Below, in pieces: positions 1 to 6,932 of a stretch of DNA of 13,940 bases; within the stretch, counting starts at the first letter, position 1; each line of letters opens with the position of its first letter. Position numbers and translations under genes: made by a program. The notes below the pieces were generated by a model, which was not told the DNA's origin, made no database searches, and worked only from the letters and a program-made list of their open reading frames with translations. This DNA comes from an uncultured Lachnospiraceae bacterium (GTDB taxonomy: Bacteria > Bacillota > Clostridia > Lachnospirales > Lachnospiraceae), in assembly GCA_910584785.1 (NCBI GenBank), contig CAJUDX010000074.1, positions 1 through 13,940 on the forward strand, written 5' to 3'.

Positions 1-17
1 CACCACTATATGATTAC

Positions 18-2645
18 CTATCCAAGGGTGATAGCCGCCTGTGCCGCCGCCAACCGCGCAATCGGAACTCTGAACGGTGAACAGGATACATAATCCAAAC
101 CAATCTTATGGCAGAATTCTACGGAGGTCGGGTCGCCGCCGTGCTCGCCGCAGATACCTACGTGCAGTTCAGGACGAACTGGCTTGCCTAACTTAATGGA
201 CATTTCCATCAGTTTGCCAACACCGATCTGATCCAGTTTTGCAAATGGGTCGTTCTCAAAGATCTTTGCATCATAATATGCATTTAAGAACTTACCTGCG
301 TCGTCGCGGGAGAATCCGTAGGTCATCTGGGTAAGGTCGTTTGTACCAAAGCAGAAGAATTCAGCTTCTTTTGCAATCTCGTCTGCGGTCAGGGCAGCTC
401 TTGGGATCTCGATCATCGTACCAACTTCGTATTTTAAGTCGCTTCCTGCTGCGGCAATCTCCGCGTCAGCGGTTTCTACGACAAATTTCTTTACATACTT
501 TAATTCCTTGATATCGCCAATCAGCGGAATCATAATTTCCGGCTCTACCTTCCAGTCCGGATGGTTCTTCTTCACATTGATTGCTGCGCGAATTACAGCC
601 TTAGTCTGCATCTTGGCAATCTCAGGATAGGTTACAGCCAGACGGCAGCCGCGGTGGCCCATCATCGGGTTGAACTCATGCAGAGCGTCGCAGATAGCCT
701 TGATCTGCTCTATGGTCTTGCCCTGTGCGTCAGCCAGCTTCTTAATATCTTCTTCCTCAGTAGGAACGAACTCATGCAGCGGCGGGTCCAGGAAACGGAT
801 AGTTACCGGGTTGCCTTCCAAAGCCTCGTACAATTTCTCGAAGTCGCTCTGCTGTTCGGGAAGGATCTTCTCCAGAGCTGCTTCTCTTTCTTCCAGGGTT
901 TCTGCACAGATCATCTCGCGGAATGCATCGATACGGTTGCCCTCAAAGAACATATGCTCGGTACGGCAAAGGCCGATACCCTCAGCGCCCAGCTCTCTTG
1001 CCTTCTTCGCGTCAGCAGGAGTATCTGCATTGGTGCGAACCTTTAATCTTCTGTACTTGTCCGCCCACGCCATAATTCTTCCAAACTCACCGGCGATAGT
1101 AGCGTCTACGGTCGGTATAATGCCGTCATAAATCTTACCGGTAGAACCGTCGATAGACAGCCAGTCACCCTCATGGAATTCTTTTCCAGCCAGGGTAAAC
1201 TTCTTGTTTTCTTCGTCCATGGTAATCTCGGAACAGCCGGATACACAGCAGGTACCCATACCGCGGGCAACTACGGCTGCATGGCTGGTCATACCGCCGC
1301 GCACCGTTAAGATGCCCTGAGCGGCCTTCATACCCTCAATATCCTCAGGAGAGGTTTCCAGACGAACCAGAACAACCTTCTCGCCTCTTGCCTTCCACTC
1401 CTTTGCATCCTCAGCAGAGAATACAATCTTACCGCATGCAGCACCCGGAGATGCAGCCAGGGCCTTAGCCATCGGCTCTGCCTTCTTTAAAGCATCCGTG
1501 TCAAACTGTGGATGAAGCAGGGTATCTAAGTTTCTCGGATCGATCATGGCTACTGCCTTCTTCTCGTCGATCATGCCCTCGTCAACCAGATCACAGGCAA
1601 TCTTTAAAGCAGCCTTAGCCGTTCTCTTACCATTACGGGTCTGAAGCATGTACAGCTTCTTATCCTCAATGGTAAACTCCATATCCTGCATATCGCGGTA
1701 ATGATCTTCCAGCTTATTGCAGATACCAACGAACTGATCGTAAACTTCCGGCATAACTTCCTTTAACTGGTCAATCTTCTGCGGTGTACGAACACCGGCT
1801 ACCACGTCCTCGCCCTGTGCGTTCATTAAGAACTCGCCCATCAGATGCTTGTCGCCGGTTGCAGGATCACGGGTGAAGGCAACACCGGTACCGGAGGTTT
1901 CGCCCATGTTTCCAAATGCCATCATCTGAACGTTTACAGCAGTACCCCAGGAATAGGGGATATCGTTGTCGCGGCGGTACACATTTGCTCTTGGGTTGTC
2001 CCAGGAACGGAATACAGCCTTGATGGCTTCCATCAGCTGCTCCTTCGGATCAACCGGGAAGTCCTTGCCAATCTTTTCTTTATACTCAGCCTTAAACTGG
2101 TTTGCCAGCTCCTTCAGATCATCAGCAGTCAGTTCAACGTCCTGAACCACGCCTTTTTCTTTTTTCATCTTATCGATCAGTTCTTCAAAGTACTTCTTGC
2201 CAACTTCCATAACAACATCGGAGAACATCTGGATAAATCTGCGGTAGCAGTCCCATGCCCAGCGCGGATTGCCGGATTTTGCTGCCAGAACTTCAACCAC
2301 TTCTTCATTCAGACCCAGGTTTAAGATGGTGTCCATCATACCCGGCATGGAAGCTCTTGCACCGGAACGAACGGAAACTAATAATGGATTTTCCTTATCA
2401 CCGAATTTCTTTCCGGTAATCTCCTCCATCTTAGCAATGTGCTCCATGATCTGTCCCATGATTTCGTCATTGATCTTTCTGCCATCATCGTAGTACTGCG
2501 TACAAGCCTCCGTTGTGATGGTGAAGCCCTGCGGTACCGGAAGACCTAAATTGGTCATCTCTGCAAGGTTTGCGCCCTTGCCGCCCAACAGGTTTCTCAT
2601 GGTCGCATTGCCTTCACTGAACAAATAAACCCATTTCTTTGCCAT
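18..2645 (-). CDS. ppdK: Pyruvate, phosphate dikinase
   Basis: This cytoplasmic enzyme interconverts PEP + AMP + PPi and pyruvate + ATP + Pi; in anaerobes it often works in the glycolytic direction using PPi. The 875-residue product has the usual full length. The N-terminal ATP-grasp half shows GGKGANLAEM (21-30) and SVRSGARASMPG (91-102). The swivelling phosphohistidine domain has GGMTSHAA with His455, the same number as the catalytic His of the C. symbiosum enzyme. The C-terminal PEP/pyruvate barrel ends with HVGICGEHGGDP, where Cys832 is the expected acid/base cysteine, and then SCSPFRVPIARLAAAQ. The ATG follows GAGGAGG by about nine bases. The gene has its own promoter and a structured leader, so it is probably monocistronic or the head of a unit running off the left edge. 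Only 17 bases follow the stop in this window. Nothing is odd in the protein itself. Confidence 0.98.
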   Translation of the reverse strand: MAKKWVYLFSEGNATMRNLLGGKGANLAEMTNLGLPVPQGFTITTEACTQYYDDGRKINDEIMGQIMEHIAKMEEITGKKFGDKENPLLVSVRSGARASMPGMMDTILNLGLNEEVVEVLAAKSGNPRWAWDCYRRFIQMFSDVVMEVGKKYFEELIDKMKKEKGVVQDVELTADDLKELANQFKAEYKEKIGKDFPVDPKEQLMEAIKAVFRSWDNPRANVYRRDNDIPYSWGTAVNVQMMAFGNMGETSGTGVAFTRDPATGDKHLMGEFLMNAQGEDVVAGVRTPQKIDQLKEVMPEVYDQFVGICNKLEDHYRDMQDMEFTIEDKKLYMLQTRNGKRTAKAALKIACDLVDEGMIDEKKAVAMIDPRNLDTLLHPQFDTDALKKAEPMAKALAASPGAACGKIVFSAEDAKEWKARGEKVVLVRLETSPEDIEGMKAAQGILTVRGGMTSHAAVVARGMGTCCVSGCSEITMDEENKKFTLAGKEFHEGDWLSIDGSTGKIYDGIIPTVDATIAGEFGRIMAWADKYRRLKVRTNADTPADAKKARELGAEGIGLCRTEHMFFEGNRIDAFREMICAETLEEREAALEKILPEQQSDFEKLYEALEGNPVTIRFLDPPLHEFVPTEEEDIKKLADAQGKTIEQIKAICDALHEFNPMMGHRGCRLAVTYPEIAKMQTKAVIRAAINVKKNHPDWKVEPEIMIPLIGDIKELKYVKKFVVETADAEIAAAGSDLKYEVGTMIEIPRAALTADEIAKEAEFFCFGTNDLTQMTYGFSRDDAGKFLNAYYDAKIFENDPFAKLDQIGVGKLMEMSIKLGKPVRPELHVGICGEHGGDPTSVEFCHKIGLDYVSCSPFRVPIARLAAAQAAITLG

Positions 2646-2698
2646 ACGTTAATTTCCTCCTCAGAGATTTTTGTAAAAAGACTCTTTACATGTAAGTT

Positions 2699-2750
2699 CC
2701 GCACAGTCCAATGTCCTCTTTCCACACTAAGAAAACCAGTGGACTGGCGG
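2699..2750 (-). promoter_or_regulatory. Stem-loop at the 5' end of the ppdK leader
   Basis: CCGC-A-CAGTCCA (2699-2710, one-base bulge at 2703) pairs perfectly with TGGACTGGCGG (2740-2750). This is an 11-bp stem with a 29-nt loop, and it begins about three bases after the predicted transcription start. It may be a 5' mRNA-stabilising structure or part of an uncharacterised leader. I do not recognise a known riboswitch. A separate 10-bp palindrome, TTACATGTAA, lies at 2686-2695 just upstream of the ribosome binding site. Confidence 0.5.
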
Positions 2751-2759
2751 TCTGGCTAT

Positions 2760-2787
2760 AGTATAACACAAATCTTCATTGAGTAAA
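2760..2787 (-). promoter_or_regulatory. Probable sigma-70-type promoter of ppdK
   Basis: On the minus strand, TTTACT (2782-2787, 4/6 to TTGACA) and TATACT (2760-2765, 5/6 to TATAAT) are separated by 16 bp. Transcription would start near 2753, giving a leader of about 107 nt. This is a consensus match only. Confidence 0.6.
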
Positions 2788-2824
2788 AGTTTTTTCTTAA
2801 AAAAATGGAAATAAATTCATTAAC

Positions 2825-3607
2825 TTATCCCAGCATAACATCCAAAACCATCATTACCAAAAACCCCGCTGAAAACCCGATTGTCCCCAAATCCGAGTGT
2901 TCCCCCTCTGCCGATTCCGGGATCAGTTCTTCAACAACCACGTATAGCATTGCCCCTGCGGCAAAAGAAAGAAGATAGGGAAGCACAGGGGTAATATACG
3001 AAGAGAGCAAAACCGTAAGAAAAGCACTGATTGGCTCAACCGCACCGGAAGCACTTCCGCAGAGAAAGGCCCTGGTTTTTTTCATCCCGGCCCCCTTTAA
3101 CGGCATCGATACAATAGCGCCCTCCGGGAAGTTCTGGATGGCAATGCCAACCGCCAGGGCAAACGCTGCCGCCATCGTAATTCCCGCATCTTCCGCCAGC
3201 ACACCGGCAAACACCACGCCCACTGCCATCCCCTCCGGCACATTATGCAGGGTTACGGCTAACACCAGCATTGTTGTTTTTGCCAGGGAACTTACCGGGC
3301 CTTCCGGCGCATTTGTGCCAAAATGCAGGTGAGGAACCACCCGATCCATAACCAAAAGAAAAACAATCCCCATGCAAAATCCTGCCGCACCAGGGAAAAA
3401 AGACAGCTTTCCCATCTCCCCGGACATCTCCATTGCCGGAATTAACAGTGACCAGACCGAGGCTGCCACCATTACCCCGGACGCAAAGCCAAGTAATGCC
3501 TTTTGTAATAACGCATTAAGCCCTCCACGCATAAAATACACACAGGCAGCGCCCGCTGTCGTTCCGATAAATGGAATCATAATTCCCCAAACAATATCTA
3601 TATTCAT
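2825..3607 (-). CDS. ZIP-family divalent metal transporter
   Basis: This integral membrane protein of 260 residues has about eight hydrophobic segments, the normal topology for ZIP/GufA/ZupT transporters that bring Zn(II), and sometimes Fe(II) or Mn(II), into the cytoplasm. The two metal-binding helices are clear: HNVPEG (His121, Asn122, Glu125) and QNFPEG (Gln158, Asn159, Glu162). Further acidic residues lie in later helices (Glu191, Glu226-Glu227). The loop between TM3 and TM4 contains a short His-bearing stretch (PHLHFG, 92-97), a reduced version of the His-rich ZIP loop. AAGGAG lies eight bases before the ATG. The gene has its own promoter with an operator-like palindrome, and no obvious intrinsic terminator follows the stop. 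Metal specificity cannot be read from the sequence. Confidence 0.93.
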   Translation of the reverse strand: MNIDIVWGIMIPFIGTTAGAACVYFMRGGLNALLQKALLGFASGVMVAASVWSLLIPAMEMSGEMGKLSFFPGAAGFCMGIVFLLVMDRVVPHLHFGTNAPEGPVSSLAKTTMLVLAVTLHNVPEGMAVGVVFAGVLAEDAGITMAAAFALAVGIAIQNFPEGAIVSMPLKGAGMKKTRAFLCGSASGAVEPISAFLTVLLSSYITPVLPYLLSFAAGAMLYVVVEELIPESAEGEHSDLGTIGFSAGFLVMMVLDVMLG

Positions 3608-3635
3608 CTGCCAGTCTCCTTATTCTATATTCATT

Positions 3636-3651
3636 GAGAATCCTTATTCTC
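3636..3651 (-). promoter_or_regulatory. Operator-like palindrome at the ZIP transcription start
   Basis: GAGAAT-CCTT-ATTCTC is a perfect 6-bp inverted repeat with a 4-base spacer, covering roughly +1 to +16 of the predicted transcript. It could bind a repressor or form a small mRNA hairpin. It does not resemble the B. subtilis Zur or Fur box as I know them. TCCTTATTCT occurs twice here (3617-3626 and 3641-3650), the first copy containing the ribosome binding site. Confidence 0.4.
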
Positions 3652-3658
3652 TGTACTT

Positions 3659-3687
3659 ATAGTATGAAAGAAACCAGCCCTTGTGAA
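3659..3687 (-). promoter_or_regulatory. Probable promoter of the ZIP transporter gene
   Basis: TTCACA (3682-3687, 5/6 to consensus) and TACTAT (3659-3664, 4/6) are separated by exactly 17 bp on the minus strand. Transcription would start near 3652. The -35 element lies only seven bases from the first heptamer of the 39-bp repeat array. Confidence 0.55.
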
Positions 3688-3694
3688 TAAAATT

Positions 3695-3811
3695 GCCGGA
3701 CACATCCACTAGAACAAGCCGGACTATAAAACTGCCGGACACCCCCATTAAAGCAAGCTGGACGATTAAAGTGCCGGACACCCCCATTAAAACAAGCCGG
3801 ACTGTGCTACC
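3695..3811. repeat. 39-bp tandem repeat, three copies
   Basis: Copies begin at 3695, 3734 and 3773, each opening with GCCGGACA. Copies two and three match at 28 of their first 30 bases; the copy nearest the ZIP gene is more diverged. Each unit carries two same-orientation GCCGGAC-type heptamers, at 3695, 3718, 3734, 3757 (one mismatch, GCTGGAC), 3773 and 3796, so spacing alternates 23 and 16 bp. There are no spacers and no dyad symmetry, so this is not a CRISPR array. The array fills the gap between the acyltransferase stop and the ZIP promoter. Read on the minus strand in the acyltransferase frame, it stays open. Confidence 0.9.
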
Positions 3812-5540
3812 CTTTTTTTGAATGTCTGGCCACCAAGTACATTATCCCAGGTTTTAAACATTTACCGATCCAATATGCTATTTGGCGAATCCCATGTTCA
3901 ATTAAAGCCACTATTGTATTATCAATGAACACAGAAAAGAGAAACGAAAGCAGGACACAGCTGCTTAATGCTGAAAAAACATACAGCATTGGCTTAAAGC
4001 GGGATAAGCCCTGAATAAATAAAATATTATGCAGGACAAACCAGTGAATTAACAGGATGGAATAGCTATACTGGCTGAAAAAAACCAGGATCCCCTTTAT
4101 CCTCTGCAGCCTGTCCTCCATATGAAGAATAACCGAAAAAATACCACAGGCAATCACCAAAACAAAGATAGAACTTCCAAAAATATACCTTTCACTATTG
4201 GCCTGATGGATGGCTAAAAAAGCGCCGACGATAATGGTTGCCAGCCCTCCGACAGCCCAAAAACGATCATAGCGGCGCATCCACTTCTGGTTCATCAGAT
4301 AGCCAAATAAGAATACCCCCGTCCAGTCACCAAGAAAGGTGGAAACCGCCAGTTCGATACCATAAACATAGGCAATACTTCGGATTCCTGTCAGCGCAAG
4401 AATAAATACTGCCAGCATTTTTTCTGTCTGTTCGGAACAATGGTTCAAAAAAGCACGGAAGGGAATCACCAAAAGATACATTCCAATTAATTCAAACACC
4501 ATCCATAAATGCGTCCCCATCTGTACCCTGCCCTCAAGCATACGCATTGTATAGGCAGATAACCATTCCCGCAGGGAAGCCTGTGAAGCACAAAGAACGA
4601 CAAGATAAATCCCCCCGTAGACCAGAAGAGGAAGAACTACTTTAATCAGCCGTTTTTTCACAAACTCACTCCATGCCTCCTCCCTCCAGGGCAAAAGTAA
4701 TGCTCCGCTCAACATAAAAAACAGAGGATTACAGCTGATGATCACAAATCGAATACACCAGAACACCCAATATATCACCTTGTTTCCCCTAAGGCTAAAT
4801 ATCAATTCCATTGGCCCAACAATATGAACCAAAATCACCAATAGCGCAGCCAGGACACGAACCGCATCAAGATAAAGCACTCTTGGCCTTGCCGCTTTCC
4901 CTTTCGTGCCTTCTTGTTTTCCCTTTTCTTGTTTTTCCTTCTCTTTTCTTCTTTCCCTCTGCTTTGCCATTAAGCATCCAGACGCGCAAAAAATAAAAAG
5001 AAACACAAGCAGTCTCCTCTGATTTATCTGCTGCTGCACCTGCCTGGCTTGTATTGCACTTAAAGGTATTACCTCCGCCCCTTCAAGTTTATCCAAAAAA
5101 AAATCTCCGGCAATGCCTAAACGGTAAGAATTCCATTTTCCATAAGGAATCGTAAAAACAGCTTCTTTCGTCCCTTCCAGAAGATACCTTTCTTTATGCT
5201 GAAGGGTATGAAATGCGTTATCCCTTCCATAAAAGCACGAAATGCTCATATCTTTAGTTAACGGTTCCTGAAAACGGATACGAATATGCCCGATTTCCCT
5301 GTCCGAATAAAGAATAACCCAGGGGTCTGCCCCCGTCGTCACCCATAGCTTCCCGTCCTCTCCTCCAACCACGTAATCGTTGCTCTCCATAACAGCCAAC
5401 GGAAAATACTCTGTCTTTTCTCCATACCCTCTGCTTATCTGATAAATGGTGATTACAGCTTCTAATAAAAACGCAGCAATTACACCTAAGATAATGACCA
5501 CGCCCCATTTTATCCATTCCTTTATCTGTATTTTCGCCAT
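3807..5540 (-). CDS. Membrane acyltransferase, acyltransferase_3 (OafA-like), with N-terminal ectodomain
   Basis: The 577-residue product has three parts. Residues 10-35 form a membrane anchor, followed by a predicted extracytoplasmic domain (about 36-178) rich in beta-type sequence that I do not recognise. A second TM (183-200) leads into a very basic/acidic linker (about 200-220, KEKQEKGKQEGTKGK). The rest is a multi-TM acyltransferase_3 domain starting RVLYLDAVRVLAALLVILVH (220-239), with the family Asp225, Arg228 and catalytic-type His239. Family members transfer acetyl or other acyl groups to surface polysaccharides, peptidoglycan or lipids across the membrane; the acceptor here is unknown. 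No polysaccharide genes surround it. A GGGGGA-like site precedes the ATG. A terminator lies just upstream of the start, and the 39-bp repeats begin at its stop codon. Confidence 0.9.
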   Translation of the reverse strand: MAKIQIKEWIKWGVVIILGVIAAFLLEAVITIYQISRGYGEKTEYFPLAVMESNDYVVGGEDGKLWVTTGADPWVILYSDREIGHIRIRFQEPLTKDMSISCFYGRDNAFHTLQHKERYLLEGTKEAVFTIPYGKWNSYRLGIAGDFFLDKLEGAEVIPLSAIQARQVQQQINQRRLLVFLFIFCASGCLMAKQRERRKEKEKQEKGKQEGTKGKAARPRVLYLDAVRVLAALLVILVHIVGPMELIFSLRGNKVIYWVFWCIRFVIISCNPLFFMLSGALLLPWREEAWSEFVKKRLIKVVLPLLVYGGIYLVVLCASQASLREWLSAYTMRMLEGRVQMGTHLWMVFELIGMYLLVIPFRAFLNHCSEQTEKMLAVFILALTGIRSIAYVYGIELAVSTFLGDWTGVFLFGYLMNQKWMRRYDRFWAVGGLATIIVGAFLAIHQANSERYIFGSSIFVLVIACGIFSVILHMEDRLQRIKGILVFFSQYSYSILLIHWFVLHNILFIQGLSRFKPMLYVFSALSSCVLLSFLFSVFIDNTIVALIEHGIRQIAYWIGKCLKPGIMYLVARHSKKG

Positions 5541-5570
5541 CCTTATCCCCCTTCCCCTTTTACCATCAGC

Positions 5571-5608
5571 AAAAAGAGCAGACTACACATCTTATGCATA
5601 CTCTGCTC
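5571..5608 (-). terminator. Intrinsic terminator between rpoD and the acyltransferase
   Basis: In the minus-strand transcript, GAGCAGA (5602-5608) pairs with TCTGCTC (5576-5582). After a single G-G mismatch, a second 7-bp helix (two wobble pairs) closes on an AAG loop, and five U residues follow (5575-5571). It lies about 93 bases after the sigma-factor stop and 30 bases before the acyltransferase ATG. Confidence 0.8.
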
Positions 5609-5700
5609 CCTATCTCCTATCTCTTTATCTGCCAACAAACTGCAAAAAATCATTCATTTCCATACACAGGATACCTTACTTTCTATCCTGCCGTCCGTCC

Positions 5701-6831
5701 CTACAAAAAGTCCCGGATTCGCTTACTCCTCACTGGATTCCTAAGCTTTCTTAATGCCTTTGCCTCAATCTGGCGTATCCGCTCTCTGGTGACATTAAAT
5801 TCCTTTCCCACTTCCTCTAAGGTTCTGGGATGCCCGTCCTCTAAACCAAAGCGAAGCACAATAACCTGACGCTCCCTTTCCTTTAGATCACCAAGAAGTG
5901 CGTCAATATGCTCCCTGAGCATAACAGATTCCACATTTCCCTCCGGCGTAACGACATTGCTGTCTGCCACAAAATCACCTAAATTAGAATCATCCTCTTC
6001 TCCAATGGGAGTTTCCAGGGAAGCCGGCTCTCTGGCAATCTGCATGATCTCCATTACCTTATCTTCGGACATTTCCAGCGCATCTGCCAGCTCTGCCACA
6101 GAAGGTTCATAGCCCAGCTCCAGGGTAAGCTTGCGCTGCATTTTGGACATTTTATTAATCGTTTCCACCATATGCACCGGCACACGAATTGTTCTCGCCT
6201 GATCCGCCAAAGCCCTTGTTACAGACTGACGAATCCACCAGGTAGCATATGTACTAAGCTTGTACCCTTTTGTGTAATCAAATTTTTCAACACCCTTAAT
6301 CAGTCCAAGATTTCCCTCCTGAACTAAATCAAGAAAACTCATCCCTCGTCCGGTATACCGCTTGGCAATGCTTACCACTAACCGCAGATTGGCTTCAATC
6401 AGGCGTTCCTTGGCGTACTCATCGCCCTCGGCCTTTCTCTTAGCCAGCCTTAATTCCTCCTCTGCGCTTAACAGAGGTACTGTACCGATTTCCTTCAGAT
6501 ACATCCTTACCGGGTCCTCTGTCCCAATGCCCTCCAGAAGATCAACGGCGTCAAGGTCGATATCCAGCTCTTCATCTTCCGCATCTTTCATGAAGCTATC
6601 GTCTGCGTCGTCCATAAGCAGTGAATCGTCAGATAATGCATTCTCATCCAGTATCGGAACCACATCAATATTTCGGTTCTCCAGATACGTATAAATCTGG
6701 TCCATCTGCTCCGGAGACAGGCTGTCGCCGACAAAGAAATCATTAATTTCTGTTGCATCCAGGGCATTATGCCTTGTTTTGGCGAATTCAACGAGTTTGC
6801 CCAGCTTCTCTAAAAAATTGTCCTTCTCCAC
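5701..6831 (-). CDS. rpoD: RNA polymerase sigma factor, RpoD/sigma-70 family
   Basis: The 376-residue product has every part of a Firmicutes primary-type sigma factor. There is a region 1.1-like N-terminus (1-60), an acidic linker (about 62-100), and region 1.2 (DPVRMYLKEIG, 106-116). Region 2 covers ANLRLVVSIAKRYTGRG through YATWWIRQ (148-202), region 3 follows, and region 4 ends with VTRERIRQIEAKALRKLR (347-364). The -10 readers Gln202 and Thr205 and the -35 readers Arg349, Glu350, Arg353 and Gln354 are kept. The start is GTG, with AAAGGA eight bases upstream. The usual Firmicutes partner dnaG is not next to it. Several normally fixed residues differ from the main clostridial RpoD as I remember it (KLSTYATWW for KFSTYATWW; RQSVTRALADQ for RQAITRAIADQ; LRNPVRSKRIRDFL at the end). 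It may therefore be a second, closely related sigma factor rather than the sole housekeeping one. Confidence 0.9.
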   Translation of the reverse strand: MEKDNFLEKLGKLVEFAKTRHNALDATEINDFFVGDSLSPEQMDQIYTYLENRNIDVVPILDENALSDDSLLMDDADDSFMKDAEDEELDIDLDAVDLLEGIGTEDPVRMYLKEIGTVPLLSAEEELRLAKRKAEGDEYAKERLIEANLRLVVSIAKRYTGRGMSFLDLVQEGNLGLIKGVEKFDYTKGYKLSTYATWWIRQSVTRALADQARTIRVPVHMVETINKMSKMQRKLTLELGYEPSVAELADALEMSEDKVMEIMQIAREPASLETPIGEEDDSNLGDFVADSNVVTPEGNVESVMLREHIDALLGDLKERERQVIVLRFGLEDGHPRTLEEVGKEFNVTRERIRQIEAKALRKLRNPVRSKRIRDFL

Positions 6832-6903
6832 TTAATACGTCCTTTCGCGCTTCAGTTACTACCAGCCGTTAAGTTTTTTTTAACAATTCCTACACAACTC
6901 TTC

Positions 6904-6932
6904 ATTATATACGAAAAGAGATTATTTTTCAA
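6904..6932 (-). promoter_or_regulatory. Strong promoter of the sigma factor gene
   Basis: TTGAAA (6927-6932) and a perfect TATAAT (6904-6909) are 17 bp apart on the minus strand, the best consensus promoter in the window. The -35 lies inside the last codons of the lipid kinase gene. Transcription would start near 6897, giving a leader of about 65 nt. Confidence 0.8.

Noticed and set aside
561..1131. Plus-strand open frames opposite ppdK (and similar frames opposite 1845-2493, 4811-4996, 8179-8841, 10377-10824 and 13239-13844)
   Set aside because: They lie wholly or almost wholly opposite well-supported minus-strand genes, have low-complexity or Ser/Pro/Cys-rich products without recognisable motifs, and are explained by codon bias of the real genes.
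3695..3811. CRISPR array
   Set aside because: Units follow one another without unique spacers, have no dyad symmetry, and no cas gene is present.
6842..6890. Terminator after the lipid kinase gene
   Set aside because: The GTTAA/TTAAC pairing is short, A+T-only and not followed by U residues; it lies in the sigma factor leader.
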